Positions 34,684 to 43,995 are shown, counted from the stretch's first letter. The stretch: DNA of 64,000 nucleotides from Clostridia bacterium (GCA_017431005.1 JAFRLY010000050.1:104435-168434); one strand, 5' to 3'. The notes: a model not told the origin generated them from the letters alone. Numbers and translations are program-made.

Positions 34684-35085
34684 ATGTCAGACACTGAGAA
34701 AACTGAAAAAGGCAAAAATATTCTCCCTGTCGGCTTCCGGCAGGGAGTTTGCTGCACTTATCTGCTGCAGTGTGCGGACGGCAGCCTTTACTGCGGATGG
34801 ACGAATGACCTGGAGCACCGTCTGCAGAGCCATAACGCAGGCACCGGCGGAAAATACACCCGGTCCCGCCGGCCGGTCAGGCTGATGTATGCTGAGCGCT
34901 TCGGCACTAAGGAAGAAGCGATGCGGCGTGAATGGGAGATCAAGCGCCTGACCCGGAAAGCGAAAATCGGACTGATTCAGCATGCCGGCGGGAACGGTGA
35001 AAAAGAGGGGATTCTGCGGATCCCGGATGAGGACGGATACATTCCGGCAGCGGTGCTGTCCGGGGAAGCGGAGCGGCTGAAATGA
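34684..35085 (+). CDS. GIY-YIG domain protein (UPF0213/YhbQ type)
   Basis: A 133-residue protein. The GIY-YIG core CTYLLQCADGSLYCGWTND is at about residues 20-38, then a LEHRL-QSHNAG segment and KYTRSRRPV, all standard for the UPF0213 family; a C-terminal tail of about 40 residues is extra. These single-domain proteins are putative nucleases of unclear role. ATG 34684 has GGGGGTGG about ten bases upstream. The stop overlaps the next start (ATGA). Confidence 0.85.
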   Translation: MSDTEKTEKGKNILPVGFRQGVCCTYLLQCADGSLYCGWTNDLEHRLQSHNAGTGGKYTRSRRPVRLMYAERFGTKEEAMRREWEIKRLTRKAKIGLIQHAGGNGEKEGILRIPDEDGYIPAAVLSGEAERLK

Positions 35086-35915
35086 AAAACGGATTGAAGA
35101 CGGCATGGGTGACCGGCGCGTCCAGCGGACTCGGGCTGCATACGATGAAAGCCCTGGCGGAGGACGGATGGCAGGTGGTCGCCGGAGCCAGAAGCTTTGA
35201 AAAGGAAACGAGGGAAAAGGAAATCACGCGGCTGCCGCTGGACGTGACAGACGAGGCAAGCATATCGTCCTTCTGTGCCCGGGCGGCTGAAATCACCGGG
35301 GCGCCGGACGCGCTGGTCCAGTGCGCGGGCATGCTGGTGCTGGGTTCCTGCGAGGAAACCGGGACGGAAGAGTTCCGGAAGGTGATGGATACCAATTATC
35401 TGGGCATGGTCCGGGTGAACCGCGCCGTGCTGCCGCGGATGCGTGAAAACGGCGGCGGGAAAATCGTTCTGTTTTCCTCCATCAACGGGCTGATGGGCAT
35501 TCCTTTCCAGAGCGCCTACACAGCCAGTAAGCACGCGATCGAGGGCTACGCGGAATGCCTGCAGATGGAGGTAAAACCCTTCGGCATTCAGGTCATGCTT
35601 GTCGAACCCGGCGATCACCGCAGCGGAAACGACAAGTACCGTCCCCACGCAAAGGCCATGTCCGGAGCATCTCCCTACGCGGCTGAATATGAGAGCACCA
35701 TCGGCATCATTCACCGGGACGAGAGCGGCGGATCCGATCCGGATATTCTCGGCCGGAAAATCGCCAGGACGCTGGACAAAGAGCGGATTCCCTTCCGGAA
35801 AAGGATCGCAAGCCCGGACCAGCATCTGGCGGTATACATCCACAGACTCCTGCCGGCCGGCGTCAACGCGGCGATTCTGAGAAGCTATTATATCAAAAGG
35901 AAAAAGAACGCATGA
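35082..35915 (+). CDS. Short-chain dehydrogenase/reductase
   Basis: A 277-residue classical SDR. The cofactor motif TGASSGLG is near residue 11, the catalytic Ser in LFSSINGL near 129, and YTASK (Tyr and Lys) near 146-150. The substrate is not predictable. It overlaps both neighbours by four bases (ATGA at each end), so it is translationally coupled in a compact operon. Confidence 0.88.
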   Translation: MKNGLKTAWVTGASSGLGLHTMKALAEDGWQVVAGARSFEKETREKEITRLPLDVTDEASISSFCARAAEITGAPDALVQCAGMLVLGSCEETGTEEFRKVMDTNYLGMVRVNRAVLPRMRENGGGKIVLFSSINGLMGIPFQSAYTASKHAIEGYAECLQMEVKPFGIQVMLVEPGDHRSGNDKYRPHAKAMSGASPYAAEYESTIGIIHRDESGGSDPDILGRKIARTLDKERIPFRKRIASPDQHLAVYIHRLLPAGVNAAILRSYYIKRKKNA

Positions 35916-36889
35916 GAAAAGAAGGACTGCGGCGCGGACTCGCCTGGATGCTGATCCTGCTGCTGCTTTGGGGCACGGCGGCCGCGGAGACGCCGGGAAG
36001 CGCTCCCGGGGAAGCGTGGCAGATGGACGAGAACGGCTTCCTGATCAGCGGGCCGGAAGATGAATACGTTCTTGAGGACGAGGAGAACGGTCTGTGGCAG
36101 TACGCCCGGAAGGATCTGGCGGTCACCGTCCGGCGCTTCCGGGAGGAGGTGCCCGGCAAGAGCAAAAAGAAAAGCAGAATCCGGGAGTACTGCGTCGCGG
36201 AGATCCATGCCTCGGAAACCTCACCTCTGGGGGCTGTCATGTCCCAACCGACAAAGAAACGCCCTGCCGGATACAAGCTGGTCAGTCCGGAGCTGCTGCT
36301 GGAAACGCATCCCTGCGTTTTTGCCATGTCGGACGATCTGTACGGGATCCGGCTGCAGAAGTACAGGTATGACGGTATCGTGATCCGGAACGGGGAGATT
36401 CTGGCGACAAAGACCCGGAACAGCGCAAAGAAAAGACCCTGGCCGAATCTGGATACTCTGGCCGTTTATCGGGACGGCAGCATGAAGGCTTACATCTGCG
36501 ACGCGATGACCGCTGAGGAATATCTGGAGCAGGGGGCCGTGCAGGTCTTTTCCTTCGGCCCGGTGCTGATTTCAGACGGGAAGATCAGCGAAACAGTGCT
36601 GGATCCGAAGTATTATCCTTACAACGAGCCCAGAGTGGCCATCGGCATGGTGGAGCCCTGGCATTACGTGGCCGTGATGGCCCGCGGACGCCCCAAGGAA
36701 ACATACGCGGGTGTCCGGCTGGACTGGATGGCGGAGAAGCTGGCGGAGTACGGCTGCGTGGAAGCACTGAACCTGGACGGCGGTCTGACAGCCACCATGG
36801 CTTTTATGGGAAAAATTATTATGACAGGCGGAGGCAAGCTGCGCTCCCAGGGGAGCATGATTGCCTTCGGGGAAAGCGATGCGCAATGA
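35912..36889 (+). CDS. Secreted phosphodiester glycosidase-family (NAGPA domain) protein
   Basis: A 325-residue exported protein with a signal peptide ending GTAAAET. The C-terminal two thirds resemble the NAGPA/exopolysaccharide domain: AIGMVEPWHYVAVMARGRP near residue 243, then EALNLDGGLTATMAF near 290 with the conserved Asp-Gly-Gly. Family members cleave phosphodiester-linked sugars, so an action on wall or surface polymer is plausible. The start overlaps the SDR stop. Confidence 0.85.
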   Translation: MRKEGLRRGLAWMLILLLLWGTAAAETPGSAPGEAWQMDENGFLISGPEDEYVLEDEENGLWQYARKDLAVTVRRFREEVPGKSKKKSRIREYCVAEIHASETSPLGAVMSQPTKKRPAGYKLVSPELLLETHPCVFAMSDDLYGIRLQKYRYDGIVIRNGEILATKTRNSAKKRPWPNLDTLAVYRDGSMKAYICDAMTAEEYLEQGAVQVFSFGPVLISDGKISETVLDPKYYPYNEPRVAIGMVEPWHYVAVMARGRPKETYAGVRLDWMAEKLAEYGCVEALNLDGGLTATMAFMGKIIMTGGGKLRSQGSMIAFGESDAQ

Positions 36890-36905
36890 CGGAAGGAGGA
36901 GCCGT

Positions 36906-37613
36906 ATGAAATACCGCCGGATACTGCTGATCCTGGCTGCGCTTCTGATCGCCGCAGCCGCCCTGCCGTGCGCCGCTGAGGAACCGGAACCGTTCACGGA
37001 TGAGTCGTTCCGGGGCAATATCTCAACGGAAACGCTGGACGCCATCATTGAGAAGTACGAGCTGTACGACGGCTGGTACTGGACGACGCAGGCAGGCGTG
37101 CCTCAGGACTTTCACGGCCGGGAAGGAAAACCGGGCTGGACGGATTCCGCCGTCAACGTGTTCAGAAGAACCGGATATATCAGAGGCTGGTACGGTTACA
37201 GATGGGGCAGGGAACAGGTAAACCCGGAGAAGCCCAATGACGCAGGGTACGGGGAATGCTACGGATTTGTGGATTTCCTCAGTTACCTGCTGACGGGGGA
37301 AAGAAGCCCGCATCCCACCTGGAAGGCGTATGCCAACATCCGGCTGTCAAAAGGGCTGCGCCCGGGGGATATCATCCGCGCGGATTATAAGAAGAACGGG
37401 AGAAGATACCAGCACAGCGCGATGGTATACAGCGTTGAAGGGGACGAGGTGCTGTTTCTGCAGGTATCCGGAGGCAACTTTAACCTGCTGAGAACGCGGC
37501 AGGGCTATTGCGACGGCAACCTGATGTTCGTAACCTCCGTCAAACAGATCGAGTGGCTGAACGGGACGACCATCTATCGCTACATCCCTGAAGAAGAGAA
37601 GAATGACGGTTGA
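36906..37613 (+). CDS. Secreted CHAP/NlpC-like protein, hypothetical
   Basis: The 235-residue product has a signal peptide (LLILAALLIAAAALPCAAEE). Its core has GECYGFVDFLSYLLTG near residue 115 and RYQHSAMVYSVEGDEV near 167. The Cys and His in this order and spacing suggest a papain-like CHAP/NlpC amidase fold, but a family cannot be named with confidence. AAGGAGGAG precedes ATG 36906. It follows the glycosidase gene by 16 bases and overlaps the promoter of the next gene. Confidence 0.6.
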   Translation: MKYRRILLILAALLIAAAALPCAAEEPEPFTDESFRGNISTETLDAIIEKYELYDGWYWTTQAGVPQDFHGREGKPGWTDSAVNVFRRTGYIRGWYGYRWGREQVNPEKPNDAGYGECYGFVDFLSYLLTGERSPHPTWKAYANIRLSKGLRPGDIIRADYKKNGRRYQHSAMVYSVEGDEVLFLQVSGGNFNLLRTRQGYCDGNLMFVTSVKQIEWLNGTTIYRYIPEEEKNDG

Positions 37614-37639
37614 CCAACCGCCCTTTTCCGGGGTAAAAT
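37610..37639 (+). promoter_or_regulatory. Promoter of the DUF1846 gene
   Basis: TTGACC (37610-37615) and TAAAAT (37634-37639) are spaced by 18 bp. The -35 overlaps the stop codon of the upstream gene. Confidence 0.65.
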
Positions 37640-37676
37640 ATGTGCTGTTGTTTTGACCTGACAGGGAGGTTCGCCG

Positions 37677-39158
37677 ATGAAAACAGGATTTGATCATGAG
37701 AAATACACCCGTATGCAGTCAGAACGGATTCTGGATCGGATTGAGGAGTTCGGCGGGAAGCTTTATCTGGAGCTCGGCGGGAAGCTGTTCGACGATTATC
37801 ACGCAAGCAGGGTGCTGCCCGGATTTCAGCCGGACAGCAAGGTCCAGATGCTGCTGAAGCTGAAGGACCGGGAGGAAATTCTGATCGTTCTGAACGCGGA
37901 TGATATTGAGAAAAGCAAGGTTCGCGGCGACCTGGGCATTACCTATGATGCGGACACCCTGCGGCTGATCGACGCCTTCCGCGGCATCGGGCTGTATGTG
38001 GGTTCCGTTGTGCTGACCCGCTTTGCCGGCCAGCCGGCGGCCCTGGCGTTTGAGCAGCGGCTGAATGCCCAGGGCATCAAAACCTACCGGCACTATCCCA
38101 TTGAAGGATATCCGACGGATATTGACCATATTGTCAGCGATGACGGTTTCGGACGGAACGATTATGTGGAGACCACCCGGCCGCTGGTGCTGGTGACCGC
38201 ACCGGGCCCGGGCAGCGGCAAGATGGCTACCTGCCTGAGCCAGCTGTATCAGGAGAACCGCAGAGGAATCAAGGCGGGATACGCCAAGTTTGAGACCTTC
38301 CCCATCTGGAATCTGCCGCTGAAGCATCCTGTGAACGTGGCATATGAAGCCGCGACGGCGGATCTGAGCGACGTCAACATGATCGATCCCTACCATCTTG
38401 AAGCGTACGGGATCACCACGGTCAACTATAACCGTGATATTGAAATCTTCCCCGTGCTGAACGCCCTGTTCGAGCATGTCTGGGGCAAGTCCCCGTACCA
38501 GAGTCCGACGGACATGGGCGTCAACATGGTCGGATACTGCATTACGGACGACGAAGCCTGCCGGGACGCGGCGAAGAAGGAAATTGTCCGCCGCTATTAC
38601 ACGGCAAGATGCGCTTATCTTCAGGGACACGCGGCCAAGGAGGAAGCGGAGAAGATCCGGCTTCTGATGAAGCATCTGAACCTGGATGATGAAACCCGGC
38701 CGGTCATCGGCGCAGCCAGAAAGCGGGCGGAGGAAACCGGCAATCCTGCCCTGGCAATCGAGCTGCCCAACGGCGAAATCATTACCGGCAAGACGACGAA
38801 CCTGCTGGGACCGTCCGCGGCTGTGATTCTGAACGCACTGAAAAAGCTGGGCGGAATCGCGAAGAGCACGCACCTGATTTCCCCGGAGGTCATTGAACCT
38901 GTACAGGAGCTGAAGTGCAAATACCTGGGGAATCACAATCCGCGCCTGCATTCCGATGAAGTGCTGGTCGCGCTGTCGGTTTCCGCAGCCTCCAATCCTG
39001 AGGCCGCAAAGGCGCTGAGCATGCTGCCGCAGCTGAAGAACTGCGAAGCGCATTCCACCGTGATCCTGTCAGCTGTGGATGACAATACCTTCCGGCGCCT
39101 GGGTGTTACTCTGACCTGCGATCCCTCCTATCAGACACACAAACTGTACCACAAATAA
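37677..39158 (+). CDS. DUF1846 (UPF0371) family protein
   Basis: A 493-residue cytoplasmic protein, full length for DUF1846. Recognisable parts are RILDRIEEFGGKLYLELGGK near the start, a nucleotide-loop-like APGPGSGKMATCLSQLY near residue 180, and the C-terminal HNPRLHSDEVLVALSVSA. The function of the family is unknown; the glycine-rich loop suggests nucleotide binding. It has its own promoter and terminator. Confidence 0.88.
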   Translation: MKTGFDHEKYTRMQSERILDRIEEFGGKLYLELGGKLFDDYHASRVLPGFQPDSKVQMLLKLKDREEILIVLNADDIEKSKVRGDLGITYDADTLRLIDAFRGIGLYVGSVVLTRFAGQPAALAFEQRLNAQGIKTYRHYPIEGYPTDIDHIVSDDGFGRNDYVETTRPLVLVTAPGPGSGKMATCLSQLYQENRRGIKAGYAKFETFPIWNLPLKHPVNVAYEAATADLSDVNMIDPYHLEAYGITTVNYNRDIEIFPVLNALFEHVWGKSPYQSPTDMGVNMVGYCITDDEACRDAAKKEIVRRYYTARCAYLQGHAAKEEAEKIRLLMKHLNLDDETRPVIGAARKRAEETGNPALAIELPNGEIITGKTTNLLGPSAAVILNALKKLGGIAKSTHLISPEVIEPVQELKCKYLGNHNPRLHSDEVLVALSVSAASNPEAAKALSMLPQLKNCEAHSTVILSAVDDNTFRRLGVTLTCDPSYQTHKLYHK

Positions 39159-39176
39159 GCTTTTCGGACATAACAA

Positions 39177-39219
39177 AACCCGCTTCCGCCGGTGACTGAA
39201 CCGGTTGAAGCGGGTTTTT
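39177..39219 (+). terminator. Terminator after the DUF1846 gene
   Basis: AAACCCGCTTC pairs with GAAGCGGGTTT, with an inner ACCGG helix, and continues into TT. It also lies downstream of the convergent queT gene. Confidence 0.8.
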
Positions 39220-39250
39220 CCTGTTGTGAGGTCAATGCCGATCCGGGGAA

Positions 39251-39784
39251 TCAGTTCTGATCCGCGGCGGGAATCGCGCGCTGCGCGGCTTTATATACCA
39301 GCATGCCCAGAATACCGCAGCTGATGACCTCGCCGATGCCGACGGTGATCATGAGGGGCAGGTAGCCGGAACCGCTGAGTGTGGTCTGCGTAAAGGGAAT
39401 CGTCACGGACACGTCCGGGACCTGGTACACATACAGCAGCACCAGAGGAACGATGATCATGTTGCTGATGACCGGGGGAATCCAGGCAAGTGTGGGCTTA
39501 TTCTTCAAAAGCCGGGTGCCGACGGCTCCGATCAGGGTGGCCAGGCTGCCGAAAACGACGTCCCACGCGGCGCAGCCGGTCAGCAGATTGGCCAGGACGC
39601 AGCCGACGGTCAGGCCGGGAACGGCGGCAGCAGTGAGGCAAGGAAGAATCGTCAGGCACTCGCTGAGGCGGACCTGAATGGCCCCGCTGGCCAGACCGGC
39701 TGCGCTGGCAACATATGTCAGCACGACGTACAGGGCAGCGATCAGGCCGCCGTAGACAATGTAACGGGTTTTCTTCTGGTTCAT
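39251..39784 (-). CDS. queT: QueT family queuosine-precursor ECF transporter S component
   Basis: A 177-residue integral membrane protein with five or six hydrophobic segments. The family hallmark AIQVRLSECLTILPC is near residue 37. QueT proteins are substrate-capture subunits of ECF transporters for preQ1 or related queuosine precursors; the energising module is encoded elsewhere. The start ATG at 39784 follows AAAGGATGG; a further ATG at 39796 would overlap that ribosome site. The preQ1-type aptamer directly upstream supports the substrate. Confidence 0.9.
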   Translation of the reverse strand: MNQKKTRYIVYGGLIAALYVVLTYVASAAGLASGAIQVRLSECLTILPCLTAAAVPGLTVGCVLANLLTGCAAWDVVFGSLATLIGAVGTRLLKNKPTLAWIPPVISNMIIVPLVLLYVYQVPDVSVTIPFTQTTLSGSGYLPLMITVGIGEVISCGILGMLVYKAAQRAIPAADQN

Positions 39785-39796
39785 GACATTTACCAT

Positions 39797-39841
39797 CCTT
39801 TAGTTTTGTTTTTGGTGAGGAAGGTCTCGAACTCACCGCAC
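39797..39841 (-). promoter_or_regulatory. preQ1-I riboswitch upstream of queT
   Basis: On the minus strand the stem GGTGAG / CTCACC encloses the loop TTCGAGACCTTC, and is followed by an A-rich tail AAAAACAAAACTAAAGG. This is the H-type pseudoknot layout of preQ1-I aptamers. The tail contains the ribosome site, so binding should block translation of queT. Confidence 0.8.
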
Positions 39842-39855
39842 AAAAGTGCCCACGG

Positions 39856-39884
39856 AGTATACATGATGCGGGAGAGTTTTGCAA
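39856..39884 (-). promoter_or_regulatory. Promoter of queT
   Basis: On the minus strand TTGCAA (39884-39879) and TATACT (39861-39856) are spaced by 17 bp. Transcription starts just before the preQ1 aptamer. Confidence 0.65.
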
Positions 39885-39912
39885 GGGGGTGGCACAAAAC
39901 ATTGATTTCCGG

Positions 39913-39918
39913 TATAAT
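39913..39918 (+). promoter_or_regulatory. -10 box of the Ig-like protein gene
   Basis: TATAAT is at 39913-39918. A poor -35 (TGGCAC, 39890-39895) would lie next to the queT -35, so the divergent promoters are packed face to face. Confidence 0.5.
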
Positions 39919-40005
39919 GGGAAAGGTTTTGACGGAAACCGGCATGGATGCATTTTCCGGGATAAGCCCGGAACAGTTTATCCTGAAGAAGCTGGAGGAT
40001 CATAT

Positions 40006-41463
40006 ATGTTTACGATGATGAAGAAAAACCATAAAACGGTATGGATTCTGGCGGCGCTGCTGATCCTGGCACTAGCGCTTCCGGCCCTGGCTGAGCCTGC
40101 TGCGGACGGCATTCTGGCCGGTATGGACTTCGATGAGATCAGCAAGGACGGGTTCCATGTTCCCATGCCCAAAGAGCAGGGCTGGCAGGGCGGAGAAGCC
40201 TGGGGAATGAGAGGCCTTTTCGCCGAGAGTATCAGGAAAGGCGAAGGGACGGAACTGCTGACCCTGCAGGCCTATTCCCAGGAGCTGGATCAGTTTGTCC
40301 AGACGACGGAAGACGCAAACAAATATTATGATTCCCTGCACTTTGAAAATGAACAGGACGTGCAGGTCAGCAATGTGAATATCGAAGGTTATTCCGCCCG
40401 GCTGGTCACTTTCTCCTATACCCGGGCGAACGGAGGCCCCAATGTAAACAGCGGCATCCTGCTTTACGCCCGGGAAATGCGTATGCTGCAGCTGCGCCTG
40501 TATTCTGAGATGGAGCCGGGAAACGATCCGGAAAACATGCCGGCGGCTCCTGCGGTCACGATGGAGGATCTGCTCACTCTGGCAGGAAGGGTTCATTTTG
40601 CGCCTGAAGAAGCGCCAATCCGGCATTCGGATGTCGAACTGACGATCGGTGTTGCAGGAGACATCCCGGTGGTTGCCTCCGGCGGAACGCTGCAGCTGTT
40701 TCCCGTTTTCGGAAACGACAAGATCGTCAGCGCGGCGATCGGAAACAACGGAGTAACCTGGGAGGCACTGGACCCCGCAACGGGCCTGGCGTCCGATGTC
40801 GCGGCGATCAGCGAAAAGGGCGTGTTTACAGCCGGCAAAAACATTCAGTGGGCGTCGGAGGTTGTGGTGCGCGTAACCTCCACGGCTTATGATACTGTTT
40901 CCACCAGGAAGATCCTTGTCACACCGCCGGCCACGGCACTGCTTGCCGATCCGGACAGCGTGACATTCTACGCTGGAGAAAACCGGACGGAAACAATCGC
41001 GACAAGAATTGAGCCGGATATTGTTCCGCTGATCGGCCTCAGCTGGAATATCAACAAAAAGGATCTGCTGGAGATTACGGACAACGGCAACGGAACCGCC
41101 ACGGTCCGGCCGCTGCTGGCCGGCAGGGGTACGCTGACTGTCCGGGAACCCGGCGGAAAAGGCGCGAATATCAAGGTTACGGTGCTGCAGCCGGTGCTGT
41201 CCGTGGAGCTGACACAGAAAGGCAAGGCAAAGCCCGGAAGCATTGTGCCGTTTACCGTAAAGCTGACGCCCTATAACGCGGGAGACAGGACCGTGGAATG
41301 GTCTGTGGACGTGGATGAATCCATCGCGACCATTACCAACCGGGGACGGCTGCGTATCAGCAAGGATGCACCGGCCGGTTCCGTGATTCATGTGAGCTGC
41401 AAAGCTATCGGAGCGCCGGAGCCCGTGATTGCGACAGCAGAGGTCATTGTTGTTGAAAAATAA
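40006..41463 (+). CDS. Secreted protein with bacterial Ig-like (Big_2) domains
   Basis: The 485-residue product has a signal peptide (WILAALLILALALPALAEP). An N-terminal domain of about 180 residues is unrecognised. About three Ig-like repeats follow, with LLADPDSVTFYAGENRT and LSVELTQKGKAKPGSIVPF as typical strand starts and SATITNRG-like turns. No sortase motif or membrane anchor is seen at the C-terminus. ATG 40006 has GGAGG at 39994-39998. The likely role is a surface or secreted binding protein. Confidence 0.75.
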   Translation: MFTMMKKNHKTVWILAALLILALALPALAEPAADGILAGMDFDEISKDGFHVPMPKEQGWQGGEAWGMRGLFAESIRKGEGTELLTLQAYSQELDQFVQTTEDANKYYDSLHFENEQDVQVSNVNIEGYSARLVTFSYTRANGGPNVNSGILLYAREMRMLQLRLYSEMEPGNDPENMPAAPAVTMEDLLTLAGRVHFAPEEAPIRHSDVELTIGVAGDIPVVASGGTLQLFPVFGNDKIVSAAIGNNGVTWEALDPATGLASDVAAISEKGVFTAGKNIQWASEVVVRVTSTAYDTVSTRKILVTPPATALLADPDSVTFYAGENRTETIATRIEPDIVPLIGLSWNINKKDLLEITDNGNGTATVRPLLAGRGTLTVREPGGKGANIKVTVLQPVLSVELTQKGKAKPGSIVPFTVKLTPYNAGDRTVEWSVDVDESIATITNRGRLRISKDAPAGSVIHVSCKAIGAPEPVIATAEVIVVEK

Positions 41464-41497
41464 AGCCGCAGACCGGATATGCACGGAGAAGACAGAT

Positions 41498-43945
41498 ATG
41501 AAAGATATGCCTGCAACGCATGCTTCCTGGCCGCTGGACAGACAGGGCTTTATCCAGCATTATATGGTATCCGGACCGCAGACAGAGCCCTTTGTCTGCG
41601 ATGAGCGCGACACCAATCAGCTGCGGTTTGAGGCGCATCTGCGCTCCATTGTCGCACGGCATGAGCCGGTCCGGGACGCTGTGCGGATCCGGAACGGCGC
41701 GGACAGCCGGCTTGGTTTTCCCTGGCGGTTTCAGGGCGGGAAGGATACTTCCTTTGTGAATCTCTCCGGTTTCTACGCCACCATGCAGCGGGAACGCTTT
41801 GACGCGGCAACCGCATTGCTGGTTGAACAGGAATGCTGCGTGGAGGCCGTTCTGTGGAGCTATACGGCCGTCGATCTGTATCTGAACGGAGTTCCGGCCG
41901 GCGGGCTGGCGGAGCCGGTCTACAAACCCATTCAGCATGCACATATTTCATTAAAGCTGCAGACCGGCAGCAACATCGTCTATCTGGCGTGTGAGACGCT
42001 GGGAGTCCGGGATACCCGGAGCGTTGTGGGACTGCAGATCCTGAACGCGCCGGAGGATCTGCGGGTCACGCTGCCCGACCCCGTGCTGGCGGAGGAAGCG
42101 GCCCGGGCTTTGCATTTCCTGGATACGGCAAAAACCGAACCACGGCGGATTGCGTTTTCATCCGCAGCTCCGGCGGGAACTGCCTGGGCCTGGCTGCGCC
42201 ATGATCCGGATTATGCCAAGGCCCACCTTCCGGAGATCTGGCATGACGTGTCCGGGGAGTATGCTGTGAAACTGCCGGACGGGGCAGAGCAGATTGCCCT
42301 TCGGGTGCCGGTGGGAAAGGAAACGGTTCAGCGGCTGTTTGAACGGACAGAACAGATACTGCCGCTGAAGCTTTGCCCGGTGCCGACACCGCAGGAGAAT
42401 CAGCAGACTGTAATGAAACGGATTGCCGCCGTTGAGAGCCTTGACCGCGGCGATTTCGGCTTTCCGATCGCCAATATGCTGGCGCGAAAGGCCGTCGGGG
42501 AAGAATCCCCCCGGGATCATCAGCTGATGGAGGATATGCTGAGGCTGATTGAGGAACGGGTCGATTGCGCCGACTTTCTTGTATGCGGGCTGATCCGCTA
42601 TCTCAGGAACTATGCTGTACCGGAAGAAACCTCTGCAAGAATCCGGCAGGTTCTGACCCACTGGCGGTACTGGATGGATCAGGACGGCTTTGACGGGATG
42701 TGCTTCTGGAGTGAGAATCACTGCCTGATGTTCTATACCAGCGCCATGCTCGCGGGAGAAATGTATCCGGAGGATATCTTCCCGCTGGCCGGGATGACCG
42801 GACGCGAACTCAGCCTCCGGGGCAGGCAGAAAGTGCTGGACTGGCTGGAGGATGTGGAAACCTGGGGCTTTGAGGAGTTTCACAGCACGGTTTACATGTG
42901 CGTAACCTTTGCGGCGCTGATCAACGTGATCGACTATGCGGCTCCGGAGATTTCCCGGAGAGCGTCCGATCTGACGGACAGGATGCTGCGCATGCTGGCG
43001 GATCATACCTTCGGAGGCGGAATTATCGCGCCGCAGGGCCGGGTCTACCGGAGCGTGCTGTATCCCTTCCGGGCCGGAGCCATGGCGCTCATGAACCTTG
43101 CGGACCCGGAGCAGCCGTACGACTACGGCGAGGGCTGGCTCGGCTTCTATGCGACCAGCTCCTACCGCTTTCCGGCGGACCTGAAGGAAAGAATGCGGAA
43201 GCCGGTATCCCTGAATTATACCAGCGGAAACGCACGTATCATTCTGGAAAAACAGGAGGACTGGTGTCTGACCAGTGTGCAGAGCCCGCGTGAGACGTTT
43301 GACCGCTGGGTCAACGGTATCCGGCAGGAGGGAGCCGATCCGTCCAGTCATGCGTTTGTGAAGTCGTACAATGAATGCTTCCATGGCACGACGTGCTTCC
43401 AGCCGGGCGTTTACGGCTACCAGCAGCATTTATGGTATGCCGCCCTGGACGGCGCCGCGGCTGTCTTCATCAATCACCCGGGGTCTGCCTCAGAGGGCGG
43501 GGACATGCGCCCGGGCTACTGGCATGGAAACGGTGTTTTCCCGGCGCTGAAGCAGGAAGGATGCCGGCTTGGCCTTATCTACCGGATTCCCGAAGAGTAT
43601 CCTTTCCATTATGTCCATCTCTACTGTCCGGAATGCCGTTTTGATGAGGTGCGCAGAAGCGGGAGCTGGATTCTGCTCCGGAAAGGGCAGGGATTTATCG
43701 GCCTGTGGGCCAATGTTCCCTTTGAACCCTGGACAGGGATGAACAATCACTGCGAGCAGCGGCTCTGGGGAAGCGAAATTGCCTGCTTCTGCCTGTGCGC
43801 AGGCCGGGAGATCGGGAATATGGATGCCTTTGAGGCACAGGTTCTGAGTCTGCACCCGGCCTATCAGCCGGAAACGGGCGTACTGACGGCGGGGGACTAT
43901 CAGCTGACCTATGTTTCGGGTCAGGATGACACACAGTATCTGTAA
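41498..43945 (+). CDS. Unrecognised 815-residue protein, candidate carbohydrate-active enzyme
   Basis: No family could be named. The protein is cytoplasmic (no signal or membrane segment). The N-terminal 180 residues look beta-rich, with RDTNQLRFEAHLRSIVARHE and a DLYLNGVPAGG segment like a sugar-binding sandwich. The middle (about 300-560) is helical and aromatic, with FDGMCFWSENHCLMFYTSAM and WGFEEFHSTVYMCVTFAALI, as in alpha/alpha-toroid glycosidases or lyases. The C-terminal part is beta-rich with paired cysteines. GGAGAAG precedes ATG 41498. A GH28 enzyme and sugar transporter lie nearby. Confidence 0.6.
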   Translation: MKDMPATHASWPLDRQGFIQHYMVSGPQTEPFVCDERDTNQLRFEAHLRSIVARHEPVRDAVRIRNGADSRLGFPWRFQGGKDTSFVNLSGFYATMQRERFDAATALLVEQECCVEAVLWSYTAVDLYLNGVPAGGLAEPVYKPIQHAHISLKLQTGSNIVYLACETLGVRDTRSVVGLQILNAPEDLRVTLPDPVLAEEAARALHFLDTAKTEPRRIAFSSAAPAGTAWAWLRHDPDYAKAHLPEIWHDVSGEYAVKLPDGAEQIALRVPVGKETVQRLFERTEQILPLKLCPVPTPQENQQTVMKRIAAVESLDRGDFGFPIANMLARKAVGEESPRDHQLMEDMLRLIEERVDCADFLVCGLIRYLRNYAVPEETSARIRQVLTHWRYWMDQDGFDGMCFWSENHCLMFYTSAMLAGEMYPEDIFPLAGMTGRELSLRGRQKVLDWLEDVETWGFEEFHSTVYMCVTFAALINVIDYAAPEISRRASDLTDRMLRMLADHTFGGGIIAPQGRVYRSVLYPFRAGAMALMNLADPEQPYDYGEGWLGFYATSSYRFPADLKERMRKPVSLNYTSGNARIILEKQEDWCLTSVQSPRETFDRWVNGIRQEGADPSSHAFVKSYNECFHGTTCFQPGVYGYQQHLWYAALDGAAAVFINHPGSASEGGDMRPGYWHGNGVFPALKQEGCRLGLIYRIPEEYPFHYVHLYCPECRFDEVRRSGSWILLRKGQGFIGLWANVPFEPWTGMNNHCEQRLWGSEIACFCLCAGREIGNMDAFEAQVLSLHPAYQPETGVLTAGDYQLTYVSGQDDTQYL

Positions 43946-43963
43946 GACAGAAAAGAATACAAA

Positions 43964-43995
43964 AGCGCGGCCAGCCGGTAAGGGCTGGCCGCGCT
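43964..43995. terminator. Bidirectional terminator between the 815-residue protein gene and glyA
   Basis: The stem AGCGCGGCCAGCC pairs with GGCTGGCCGCGCT. Read on the minus strand, TTTTG follows, so it mainly serves glyA. Confidence 0.8.
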
